Part shown: piece by piece, positions 1 through 6,455 of the stretch
Numbering within the stretch: position 1 is the stretch's first letter
Layout of the letters: each line of letters begins with the position of its first letter
Origin: an uncultured Nitrospinaceae bacterium
Lineage (GTDB): Bacteria; Nitrospinota; Nitrospinia; Nitrospinales; VA-1
DNA length: 10,718 nt
Reading direction: 5' to 3'
Assembly: GCA_938073925.1 (NCBI GenBank)
Contig: CALJGH010000178.1
Span: 1-10,718, forward strand
Translations under genes and position numbers: made by a program
The notes under the pieces: generated by a model
The model's database searches: none
What the model saw: only the letters and a program-made list of their open reading frames with translations
What the model was told of the DNA's origin: nothing

Positions 1-88
1 TGACCAACTCTTCATCAATATTTTTAATGACCTGGCATTGTTTTCTTAAAACGGGATCGAAACAATTTTTGATGGGTAGTAAAGCCAT
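1..88 (-). CDS. def: Peptide deformylase, N-terminal fragment (cut by window edge)
   Basis: Reading leftward from the ATG at 88-86 gives 29 codons that run off the window without a stop. The peptide begins MALLPIKNCFDPVLRK and continues to an IDEELV segment. This matches the usual start of peptide deformylases (M-x-x-L-P-I, then D-P-x-L-R, then an acidic D-E-E-L stretch), the enzymes that remove the formyl group from the N-terminal methionine of new proteins. The catalytic GxGLAA, EGCLS and HExxH motifs would lie outside the window, so the call rests on the N-terminus alone. The start lies 30 bases after the argJ stop on the same strand, so it is probably the next gene of the same unit. No strong Shine-Dalgarno sequence is seen in front of it. 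Confidence 0.75.
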   Translation of the reverse strand, partial: MALLPIKNCFDPVLRKQCQVIKNIDEELV

Positions 89-118
89 TTTTAAAAAATT
101 CTAGATGAGTTTAGAAAG

Positions 119-1333
119 TTAAGTCGTATATTCAGCATTTATTTTTACATAATCGTAGGACAGATCGCAGGTTAAAACTTCTTCCCACTCTTTGCCACAT
201 TTTAAATCAATGGTGATATCAATTTCATGTTGTTTCATGGCTTGGACCAGCTTTTGCGGTGGCAGATTTGTCGGACTGCCATTTTTTAAAAGCCGATTTT
301 TATTTAAAAAAACATCAACCTTGTCAGGGTCAAGGGCTGCGCCCGCATTTCCTACGGCGCAAAAAATCCGTCCCCAGTTTGGGTCCTCTCCAAATAATGC
401 AGTTTTGACAAGAGAAGATGTGGCGACAGAATTCGCAATGAGATAGGCCTGCTTACGTGTTTTTCCTCCCTGAACTCGGACCGTGACAAACTTGGTCGCG
501 CCTTCCCCGTCGAGAACAATTTTTGATGCCAGATTTTTACATAGCTTCGTTAAGGCTTTTAAGAATTCCCGATAGCCTAGCGTACCCGATTTTATCGCAG
601 AATTTTTCGCTTTGCCATTAGCGAGTATGGCAACACAGTCGTTGGTGCTGTTGTCTCCATCAACCGTTATGCGGTTGAAGGAGCGGTCTGCGGCTTCTGT
701 CAAAGCCATTTTAAGGATTTTTGAATCGATGACGGCATCGGTAAACACAAACCCGAGCATGGTAGCCATATTGGGATGAACCATTCCAGACCCTTTGGTG
801 ATTCCGCCAATGAAGATGCGCTTCCCTTTATAGGAATAACTTATCCGATCTGATTTGGAGACTAGATCGGTGGTCATGATGGCTTCGGATGCATCGATCC
901 AGTTTTTAACTTTCCCGCCTAATTCTGTAACCAGTTTTGGAGTGGCCTTTATAATTTTATCGGAAGGAAGTGGCACACCAATAATTCCGGTGGAAGCAAT
1001 GAACACTTCTTTTTGGGGTATGCCAAGTTCCTGGGCAACTTTTTTTGTGATCGCATCGCAATCTTTTAATCCTTTTGAACCGGTTACTGCATTGGCATTG
1101 CCACTGTTAACGACAACGGCGCGGATGCTACCCGACGACTTGGCCAGTGCGCGACGGCTCCAAGTCACACCCGGCGACACCACGCGATTTTTGGTAAAGA
1201 CAGCGGCGGCGGTTGCAGGGGACTCTGAAACAATGAGCGCCAGATCTTTGATGCGATTGTCTTTTATTCCGCAGTCCAGCCCTGCGGCTTTGAATCCCGG
1301 CACGGCAGGGTTGCGGTTTTTTAATATTTTCAT
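119..1333 (-). CDS. argJ: Bifunctional ornithine acetyltransferase / N-acetylglutamate synthase ArgJ
   Basis: This cytoplasmic enzyme of arginine synthesis moves the acetyl group from N-acetylornithine to glutamate. In many bacteria it also makes N-acetylglutamate from acetyl-CoA. The 404 residues match the usual family length. Visible family motifs are NSGNANAVTG (about 76-85), ASTGIIGVPLP (about 113-123, oxyanion-hole region), KGSGMVHPNMATML, and a late GEDPNWGRI stretch. ArgJ is made as a precursor that cuts itself between Ala and Thr of the MATML motif. Here that is A190-T191, so T191 should become the N-terminal nucleophile of the beta chain. Whether this copy is mono- or bifunctional cannot be read from sequence. 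It starts 6 bases after the argC stop, with an AGAAGG stretch very close to the ATG, which suggests translational coupling to argC. Confidence 0.97.
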   Translation of the reverse strand: MKILKNRNPAVPGFKAAGLDCGIKDNRIKDLALIVSESPATAAAVFTKNRVVSPGVTWSRRALAKSSGSIRAVVVNSGNANAVTGSKGLKDCDAITKKVAQELGIPQKEVFIASTGIIGVPLPSDKIIKATPKLVTELGGKVKNWIDASEAIMTTDLVSKSDRISYSYKGKRIFIGGITKGSGMVHPNMATMLGFVFTDAVIDSKILKMALTEAADRSFNRITVDGDNSTNDCVAILANGKAKNSAIKSGTLGYREFLKALTKLCKNLASKIVLDGEGATKFVTVRVQGGKTRKQAYLIANSVATSSLVKTALFGEDPNWGRIFCAVGNAGAALDPDKVDVFLNKNRLLKNGSPTNLPPQKLVQAMKQHEIDITIDLKCGKEWEEVLTCDLSYDYVKINAEYTT

Positions 1334-1339
1334 GGCCTT

Positions 1340-2377
1340 CTAAGGAAAAATTGCGGGTGATTGAAGTGATGTTTTTTCTTCAAAGCCCAGCATGATGTTC
1401 ATATTTTGAATAGCTTGTCCAGAAGCCCCTTTAATAAGGTTGTCCAAGGCACTGGTGATGACGAGTCGATCTACTCGAGCATCCACCTTGATCCCGATAT
1501 CGCAAAAGTTAGAGCCAGAGACAGCGTGAGTGTTAGCAAACCGGTCTTTGCTCAAAACGCGAACGAAAAATTCATCGTTGTAAAACTTTTGATAATGTTC
1601 GATCAGATCATCATCGCTTAACTTCTTTTTAAGATCGATGTAAATTGTGCTCAGCATGCCACGACTCATAGGTATGAGATGCGGAGAAAAACTAATTTTA
1701 ATGGGGTTGCCTGCCAAGCTGGAAAGCTCTTGTTCCATTTCGGGTATGTGGCGATGACCTGCCAAACTATAAGGGCTGACTCCTTCGTTTGCTTCGGAAA
1801 ACTGACTGGTTAGGGAAGGTTTGCGTCCCGCGCCGGAAACTCCTGATTTGCTATCAGAAATAATGCTATCCAAATTGACCCAGTCGGTTTTCATCAAAGG
1901 AGCTAAAGCCAGAATAACACTGGTAGGGTAACAGCCCGGATTGGCGACTGCCTGTACATTTTTTATTTTTTCGCGATGCAACTCAGGCAGACCGTATACG
2001 ATTTTTGACAACAATTCAGGATGCGTGTGAGTCAGCGAGTACCAGTCCGGATAAGCATCAGCATCTTCCAATCGATAGTCGGCACTCAGGTCAATGACCT
2101 TGCAGTTGGACTCGATTAATTGCGGCAGCTTATCCATTGCAGTGGTGTGGGGCAACGCCAGAAAAACCACATCGCAGGATTTTGAAATTTTACTATTGAA
2201 AGGTTGTAATTCAATGTCGATGATTCCATTCAATGATGGAAAAACATCGGCGATCGATTTTCCTTTATATGTCTCGGAAGTTAAAACGGTCAACTCGACT
2301 TCAGGGTGATTCACCAAAAGGCGTATCAACTCGAGTCCGGTATATCCGCTGGCTCCGGCAATGCCGACTTTTATCAT
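1340..2377 (-). CDS. argC: N-acetyl-gamma-glutamyl-phosphate reductase ArgC
   Basis: ArgC carries out the NADPH-dependent reduction of N-acetylglutamyl-phosphate to the semialdehyde, the third step of arginine synthesis. The 345 residues are full length. The N-terminal Rossmann motif is GASGYTGLELIRLL (residues 8-21). The catalytic cysteine is C149 in ANPGCYPTS, and the conserved histidine is H208 in AGHRHIPEM. The substrate-binding region SKSGVSGAGRKP is also present. The start is well supported: AGGAG (2391-2387) lies 9 bases before the ATG. Just upstream is a stem-loop whose 3' arm runs into this ribosome binding site (see 2391-2428). It lies between rpsI and argJ on the same strand, 162 bases after rpsI and 6 bases before argJ. 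Confidence 0.97.
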   Translation of the reverse strand: MIKVGIAGASGYTGLELIRLLVNHPEVELTVLTSETYKGKSIADVFPSLNGIIDIELQPFNSKISKSCDVVFLALPHTTAMDKLPQLIESNCKVIDLSADYRLEDADAYPDWYSLTHTHPELLSKIVYGLPELHREKIKNVQAVANPGCYPTSVILALAPLMKTDWVNLDSIISDSKSGVSGAGRKPSLTSQFSEANEGVSPYSLAGHRHIPEMEQELSSLAGNPIKISFSPHLIPMSRGMLSTIYIDLKKKLSDDDLIEHYQKFYNDEFFVRVLSKDRFANTHAVSGSNFCDIGIKVDARVDRLVITSALDNLIKGASGQAIQNMNIMLGFEEKTSLQSPAIFP

Positions 2378-2390
2378 AATAAAAGACTCC

Positions 2391-2428
2391 TACGGATTTT
2401 TTTTCACTTCTACAAGTGAGCCTCCGTA
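2391..2428 (-). promoter_or_regulatory. Stem-loop abutting the argC ribosome binding site
   Basis: Two nested inverted repeats lie just upstream of argC. The outer pair is TACGGA (2391-2396) with TCCGTA (2423-2428). The inner pair is TCACTT (2404-2409) with AAGTGA (2414-2419) around a 4-base loop. In the leftward transcript an A-rich bulge separates the two stems, and the 3' arm ends in the first A of the argC AGGAG. The 5' arm carries a second GGAGG. Folding could affect ribosome access to argC or mark an RNA processing site. No T-tract follows in the leftward direction, so this is not a terminator. The function is inferred; only the pairing is directly visible. Confidence 0.4.
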
Positions 2429-2461
2429 CCTAAACACGTTTTTAAATTTTACTTGATTGTT

Positions 2462-2485
2462 GGGAAAAAGAGGTGCCTTTTTCCC
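2462..2485. repeat. Perfect 9-bp inverted repeat in the rpsI-argC gap
   Basis: GGGAAAAAG (2462-2470) pairs perfectly with CTTTTTCCC (2477-2485) around the 6-base loop AGGTGC. It lies one base-pair-rich step downstream of the 2491-2510 hairpin in the leftward direction. The pair of hairpins could form a compound terminator or an RNA stabilising or processing element between rpsI and argC. The symmetry is certain; the role is unknown. Confidence 0.5.
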
Positions 2486-2490
2486 GAAAA

Positions 2491-2510
2491 GCTTTGCCAG
2501 ACGGCAAAGC
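2491..2510 (-). terminator. Terminator-like hairpin after rpsI (weak, possibly attenuating)
   Basis: GCTTTGCC and GGCAAAGC form a perfect 8-bp stem with a 4-base loop. In the leftward direction it begins 30 bases after the rpsI stop and is followed by TTTTC. Stem and position fit an intrinsic terminator, but a run of only four T is short, so read-through into argC is likely. A competing helix is possible: ACGGCAA at 2534-2540, right after the rpsI stop, can pair with TTGCCGT at 2501-2507. The latter covers most of the 5' arm and part of the loop. That is the layout of a terminator/antiterminator pair, though no ligand or leader peptide is visible. Confidence 0.4.
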
Positions 2511-2540
2511 CTATACACGAATTGGTAGAGGAATTGCCGT

Positions 2541-2939
2541 TTATCTCTTGGAAAACTGGAACTTTTTGCGCGCGCCAGGTTGTCCGTATTTCTTTCTTTC
2601 TACAGCTCTAGAATCTCGGGTGAGAAATCCTGCTTTTTTGAGCGGTGCTCGCAGATCGGTGTTGGTCAAAATAAGAGCTCGAGAAATCCCTAGACGTAAA
2701 GCACCAGACTGACCCGAAAGCCCGCCTCCTTGAACAGTCGCTTTGATATCAACTGACTCAAGGGTTTCGGTTGTGATTAGCGGATGCTTAATAATGCACT
2801 CCAGGCTTTCGCGGCAAAAATATTCTTTTAAGGATTTGTTATTCACTGTGATTTTGCCATTGCCAGCTTGAACCCATACTTTCGCGATGGATTCTTTTCG
2901 TTTTCCTGTTGCATAAAATCGTTCGATAGTGCCGTCCAT
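2541..2939 (-). CDS. rpsI: 30S ribosomal protein S9
   Basis: S9 is a small-subunit protein whose C-terminal tail reaches the P-site tRNA. The 132 residues match the family. The N-terminus carries ATGKRKESIAKVWV, the middle QGGGLSGQSGALRLGISRAL, and the end GFLTRDSRAVERKKYGQPGARKKFQFSKR-type sequence with the invariant terminal SKR. The internal segment before it reads DLRAPLKKAG. A GGAGAG sequence lies about 11 bases before the ATG. It follows rplM by 36 bases, the near-universal bacterial rplM-rpsI pair, so both are expected to be transcribed from the promoter at 3456-3484. A terminator-like hairpin follows the gene. Confidence 0.98.
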   Translation of the reverse strand: MDGTIERFYATGKRKESIAKVWVQAGNGKITVNNKSLKEYFCRESLECIIKHPLITTETLESVDIKATVQGGGLSGQSGALRLGISRALILTNTDLRAPLKKAGFLTRDSRAVERKKYGQPGARKKFQFSKR

Positions 2940-2975
2940 AATATTTTTTACTCTCCGTCTTTTTCTTTAAAGGAA

Positions 2976-3407
2976 TTAAACTGTTACGGTTACGGGGTTC
3001 TGTCCTCCGTGAGGATGCTGATCCGTGTCGTATATTCGATAATTATTGTTCAAGGTGCGGCCCAATCTGTTTTTGGGTAACATTCCTCGAATGGCTTTTT
3101 GCAAAAGGTCCGAAGGATTCTTTTCCAAAACTTCTTTAGCAGTAATGGATTTTATCCCTCCCGACCAACCGGTATGGTGGTAATAGACTTTGTCGTCCCA
3201 TTTTTTTCCGGTTAACTTAACCTTAGCTGCATTAATGATAATTACATTATCCCCAGTATCAGTATGCGGGGTAAAAGTTGGTTTTGTTTTTCCGCGAATG
3301 ATCGAAGCTGCTTTAGTAGCGATACGCCCAACAGCTTTATCTGTTGCGTCAATGATCACCCATTTCTTCTCGATTTCGCCAGGTTTTGCAAAAAAAGTTG
3401 TCTTCAT
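2976..3407 (-). CDS. rplM: 50S ribosomal protein L13
   Basis: L13 is an early-assembling large-subunit protein that binds 23S rRNA. The 143 residues are the normal length. Visible family features are the WVIIDATDKAVGRIATKAA N-terminal region, the GDNVIIINAAKVKLTGKKW core, YYHHTGWSGG, and the signature KAIRGMLPKNRLGR near residues 104-117. It is the first gene of the leftward unit. A sigma70-type promoter about 50-75 bases upstream gives a leader of roughly 40 nucleotides. CCGGAA, a few bases before the ATG, is the only Shine-Dalgarno-like sequence. No L13 autoregulatory leader structure was recognised. Confidence 0.98.
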   Translation of the reverse strand: MKTTFFAKPGEIEKKWVIIDATDKAVGRIATKAASIIRGKTKPTFTPHTDTGDNVIIINAAKVKLTGKKWDDKVYYHHTGWSGGIKSITAKEVLEKNPSDLLQKAIRGMLPKNRLGRTLNNNYRIYDTDQHPHGGQNPVTVTV

Positions 3408-3455
3408 TATTTCCGGTTCTGTTTGATATTAAATTTTGTATGTCGTAAACCGGAT

Positions 3456-3484
3456 ATATTAAAAGAGATTTGCAGCATTGTCAA
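3456..3484 (-). promoter_or_regulatory. Sigma70-type promoter of rplM-rpsI
   Basis: Read leftward, a perfect -35 TTGACA (3484-3479) is followed by a 17-base spacer and TAATAT (3461-3456) as -10. Start of transcription would be near 3449, leaving a leader of about 40 nucleotides before the rplM ATG. The consensus -35 and optimal spacing are what one expects for a highly expressed ribosomal protein unit. The -35 also lies about 100 bases upstream of the divergent cyclase gene, for which I could not find an equally convincing promoter. Confidence 0.6.
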
Positions 3485-3585
3485 TGAGTTTTGTTCGGTA
3501 CTTCTGCATGGGGAGTTTTGCTTTATATCCTTAAATGGGTTAATTTAGTCTTTTCTAAGAATTTTTATAGATATCAGCTAACTAT

Positions 3586-5541
3586 ATGGAAAATATGGAG
3601 AAAGTTACGGAAATGGAAGGACCCGCTGTGTCATCTGATGGAATGCCTATAAATGAAAATATGTTGCACCGTTCTATCGAAAGGTCGCGGAATTATTTGC
3701 TATCCAGTCAGAATGAAAAGGGCTATTGGGTGGATGAACTGGAAGCCAATGTAACCATTTCTGCAGAATTGATTTTCTTCATGCATTTCACGGATCGACT
3801 GGATAGCGAACGCCAACAAAAGATAGCCAATTATCTGCTTTATATGCAACGTGAAGATGGGAGTTGGCCGCTTTTTCATGGCGGACTGTGTGACATCAGC
3901 TCCACGGTTGAATCTTATATGGCCCTCAAAATGGCAGGGATGCCAGCAGATCGAGAAGAAATGGTGCGCGCCAGAAACGCCATCCGAAAAAACGGCGGCA
4001 TAAAAAAGACTCGTGTCTTCACAAAAATATTTCTCGCCATGTTCGGGCAAGTATCTTGGGATGTTTGCCCCGCCATCCCGGCGGAAATTATTTTATTACC
4101 GAATGGATTCTTTTTTAATATCTACGAAATTTCCAGTTGGTCACGTGGCACAGTGGTGCCGCTCTCTGTGGTGCGTTCTCTGGAGCCAGTACATTCTTTG
4201 CCTGCTGGTCGGGATGTTCAGGAGTTGTTCACGGAAAACGACAATGATCTCGATTTCAAGCCGAGCGGTCTACCGTTCACGAGTTGGAGAGACACGTTTA
4301 TTTATCTCGATCGAATCATCAAATTCATTGGTAAGTTCCCTTGGAAGCCTTTTCGCAAAACAGCTCTGCGCGCAGTAGAAAAATGGACACTGGAACATCA
4401 GGAAGAGGAGGGTGACTGGGCTGGAATTCAGCCTGCCATGCTCAACTCCCTGTTGGCATTGCATCTGATGGGTTATTCCAAAGATCATCCTGCTTGTGTC
4501 AAAGGGATGGAAGCGGTTGATCGCTTTCTTCTGGAAAAAGAAGACCGACTATGGATGCAGGCCTGTGTCTCGCCGCTATGGGATACGGCGATTTGTTTGA
4601 ACGCATTGATAGATTCGGGACTGCCAACGGATCACCCGGCACTCATAAAATCTGCGGAATGGATTCTCTCCAAACAGGTGGTTAAGCGTGGCGACTGGCA
4701 GATTAAAAAACCACATGCAGAACCGGGTGGCTGGGCGTTTGAATTTTATAACGAGCTGTATCCTGACACAGACGACACCGCAGAAATTTTGTTGGCATTG
4801 AATCGGATAGATGTTCCTAACATCCGCTGGAAGTTGAATGAATGCCAAAGAGCCTTGAGCTGGCTGCTCAATATGCAAAGTAAAAATGGCGGATGGGGAG
4901 CTTTCGATGTCGACAATAATAAGGAAGTTTTAAACGAAATTCCTTTCGCTGACCATAAGGCCTTACTCGACCCACCTACTGTTGATGTGTCCAGCCGCAT
5001 TCTATGGATGTTGTCGCAGTGGGGATTCAAAAGAGAACACCCGCAAGTTGCACGTGCCTTAAAGTTTGTTAAGGAGGGGCAAGAACTTGATGGTTGCTGG
5101 TTTGGTCGTTGGGGAGTGAATTATGTTTATGGAACGTTTTTGGCTATGACTGGATTGTCGGCAATGGGTGAAGATATGAGTCAACCTTTTAGCTGCAAAG
5201 CCATTCAATGGTTGGAGGCACATCAGAATGAAGATGGTGGTTGGGGCGAAACCTGCCAGAGTTACGAAGAACCCAGCTTGCGCGGGCGTGGTACAAGCAC
5301 GGTTTCGCAAACGGCGTGGGCATTACTGGCCCTGGTTGCAGGTGGCGAAGCAAAAGGGGATGCTGCAAAACGCGGGGTAGAATTTTTGATGCGCAATCAA
5401 AACGACCAGGGAACCTGGTGGGAAGATGCATTTACCGGGACAGGGTTTCCCGTGCATTTCTTCATCAAGTACCATATGTACCAGCACTTTTTCCCTTTAA
5501 TGGCGCTCGCCCGTTACCGCCGGGCTATTGAAAACGATTGA
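3586..5541 (+). CDS. shc: Squalene-hopene cyclase
   Basis: This monotopic membrane enzyme folds squalene into hopene, the first committed step to hopanoids, the bacterial sterol-like lipids. The 651 residues match the family. The catalytic acid motif is D394-T-D-D397 in YPDTDDTAE. Eight QW-type repeats (Q-x-x-x-G-x-W) end near residues 48, 94, 278, 371, 437, 505, 553 and 611. Other family blocks are FGQVSWDVCPAIPAEIILLP (about 153-172) and the C-terminal GTGFPVHFFIKYHMYQHFFP. The start is uncertain. The ATG at 3586 has no clear ribosome binding site, whereas the in-frame ATG at 3613 follows GGAGAAAG by 8 bases and would give 642 residues. No hpn tailoring genes or squalene synthesis genes are nearby. 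The gene ends 1 base from the end of the convergent lipoprotein gene. Confidence 0.97.
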   Translation: MENMEKVTEMEGPAVSSDGMPINENMLHRSIERSRNYLLSSQNEKGYWVDELEANVTISAELIFFMHFTDRLDSERQQKIANYLLYMQREDGSWPLFHGGLCDISSTVESYMALKMAGMPADREEMVRARNAIRKNGGIKKTRVFTKIFLAMFGQVSWDVCPAIPAEIILLPNGFFFNIYEISSWSRGTVVPLSVVRSLEPVHSLPAGRDVQELFTENDNDLDFKPSGLPFTSWRDTFIYLDRIIKFIGKFPWKPFRKTALRAVEKWTLEHQEEEGDWAGIQPAMLNSLLALHLMGYSKDHPACVKGMEAVDRFLLEKEDRLWMQACVSPLWDTAICLNALIDSGLPTDHPALIKSAEWILSKQVVKRGDWQIKKPHAEPGGWAFEFYNELYPDTDDTAEILLALNRIDVPNIRWKLNECQRALSWLLNMQSKNGGWGAFDVDNNKEVLNEIPFADHKALLDPPTVDVSSRILWMLSQWGFKREHPQVARALKFVKEGQELDGCWFGRWGVNYVYGTFLAMTGLSAMGEDMSQPFSCKAIQWLEAHQNEDGGWGETCQSYEEPSLRGRGTSTVSQTAWALLALVAGGEAKGDAAKRGVEFLMRNQNDQGTWWEDAFTGTGFPVHFFIKYHMYQHFFPLMALARYRRAIEND

Positions 5542-5542
5542 G

Positions 5543-6115
5543 CTAATGGTGTCTTAGCATTTCAACCGCAAACTTGGTTCGCGTTAAAGGCTCGGATGCG
5601 GATGCGATAACTTCTCCGCTCATGACATCGGTCAAAGTGAGATGAACATCTAGATTGGTTCCGAGGTCGGTGATCCTTCCTGTGATAACGGCCTGCGAGT
5701 TGAGGGCTTTCCCCAGATGACGCAACTCATTTTTATTGTAATGAAACGAAGACTGAAGTTTTAAATTGTCTAAAACTGATTTGACCTCTCCTTTTTGCGC
5801 CACTCGAAACTGCTTATCACGAAAGAAATACTTTTTGGTGATGGCTTCAACAATTCTTGTAGAAATATATTCGCCGAGAATAGGAGTTTTGTTCTCTTCA
5901 TCGACTAGATCAAATACCGTTACTTTGTTGATTTCATATTCAGCAACATCTTCCGTAAGGGATTGCACCAGATCTTCAGTCTTTCCCATATAATATTTAG
6001 AGTCGGTTTGAGTTCGGAATACTTTGCTCCAGAACGTTGAGGGACCCATTTTTACTTCGCACCCGGAAAAGAGGAAGACAGTAATCAGTAAATAAAGTAA
6101 TTTTTTTAATTTCAT
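5543..6115 (-). CDS. FlgO/CsgG-like small outer-membrane lipoprotein
   Basis: A 190-residue predicted lipoprotein. The N-terminus is KLKK followed by a hydrophobic stretch and a lipobox-like FSGC, with the lipidated cysteine at C19. The mature part has the pattern of FlgO/CsgG-like periplasmic domains. A K-V-T-V-F-D strand is followed by GEYISTRIVEAI (helix), a basic FRVAQKGEVKSVLDNL block, and GKALNSQAVITGRITDLG, with a final DVMSGEVIASAS strand. FlgO proteins affect flagellar or cell-surface functions in vibrios; no flagellar gene is visible here, so the role is open. I chose the ATG at 6115: AAAGG lies 10 bases before it. The in-frame TTG three codons earlier sits almost on top of that AAAGG. 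It is convergent with shc, with one base between stops. Confidence 0.7.
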   Translation of the reverse strand: MKLKKLLYLLITVFLFSGCEVKMGPSTFWSKVFRTQTDSKYYMGKTEDLVQSLTEDVAEYEINKVTVFDLVDEENKTPILGEYISTRIVEAITKKYFFRDKQFRVAQKGEVKSVLDNLKLQSSFHYNKNELRHLGKALNSQAVITGRITDLGTNLDVHLTLTDVMSGEVIASASEPLTRTKFAVEMLRHH

Positions 6116-6202
6116 AGTATTCAAACCTTTGATATTATTTAATTTATAGTTCTCTTAACGGTAGGAAACGGTTATCACTCAAGGGTAATGCAAGTCATGT
6201 AC

Positions 6203-6232
6203 CTTATAGGGCTACTTAAGGGATAATATCAA
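6203..6232 (-). promoter_or_regulatory. Predicted promoter of the FlgO-like lipoprotein gene
   Basis: Read leftward, TTGATA (6232-6227, 5 of 6 consensus) is followed by an 18-base spacer and TATAAG (6208-6203, 5 of 6). Transcription would start near 6196, giving a leader of about 80 nucleotides to the ATG at 6115. This is found by eye in AT-rich DNA, so it is moderate evidence only. Confidence 0.4.
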
Positions 6233-6282
6233 AAAATCAATAGAACTTATTTAAATATAGTAGTTTATATTATTATGCTTTT

Positions 6283-6310
6283 TTGATAGTTTAATAATTC
6301 GACTTATATT
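6283..6310 (+). promoter_or_regulatory. Predicted promoter of the rightward lipoprotein gene
   Basis: TTGATA (6283-6288) is followed by a 16-base spacer and TATATT (6305-6310), each 5 of 6 consensus. The leader to the ATG at 6456 would be about 140 nucleotides, rather long, so a closer undetected promoter is possible. The -35 hexamer and its preceding T are identical to those of the divergent leftward promoter. Confidence 0.33.
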
Positions 6311-6455
6311 TATTTTAAAAGCGTCGGATTTTTGTCGATTACAGCCACTTTGACGGCAGGTTTGGCAGAAATTTTGTCATTGCCATTTTCATGCAAGGGT
6401 TAAAATTTTAGTGTATAAAGATGGACTATTTTTCCAAAATTAATGAGAGACCAAA

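Larger units (their letters stand above)
6116..6455. other. AT-rich divergent intergenic region
   Basis: This 340-base gap separates two divergent lipoprotein genes and holds no convincing ORF. It contains promoter-like elements in both directions (6203-6232 and 6283-6310). TTTGATATTAT (6128-6138) and its exact reverse complement (6223-6233) form an 11-bp inverted repeat 84 bases apart, one arm covering the leftward -35 element. A third TTTGATA lies at 6282-6288. There is also a short direct repeat of ACGGT at about 6158-6172. The region may hold operator sites shared by both genes. Its high AT content makes short repeats likely by chance. Confidence 0.5.

Noticed and set aside
855..1343. 162-codon open frame antisense to argJ
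   Set aside because: It lies wholly opposite a well-supported ArgJ with all family motifs; the predicted peptide shows no recognisable domain and there is no ribosome binding site.
2391..2428. Hairpin next to an eight-T run as a rightward intrinsic terminator
   Set aside because: On the + strand the T run lies between the two stem arms and precedes the inner stem instead of following it, and no rightward gene ends there.
2511..2535. GAATTGGTAGAGGAA resembles a tRNA D-arm (TTGGTAGAG)
   Set aside because: No acceptor, anticodon or T-arm can be folded around it, no TTC-arm consensus is nearby, and it sits against the end of rpsI. The match is chance.
3491..3530. TTGTTC or TTGCTT as -35 of a promoter for shc
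   Set aside because: No -10 with at least four consensus matches lies at 16-18 bases from either hexamer.
5241..5531. 96-codon open frame on the same strand inside shc
   Set aside because: It is an out-of-frame shadow of the conserved C-terminal part of the cyclase, Arg/Gly-rich from frame shift, with no initiation signals.
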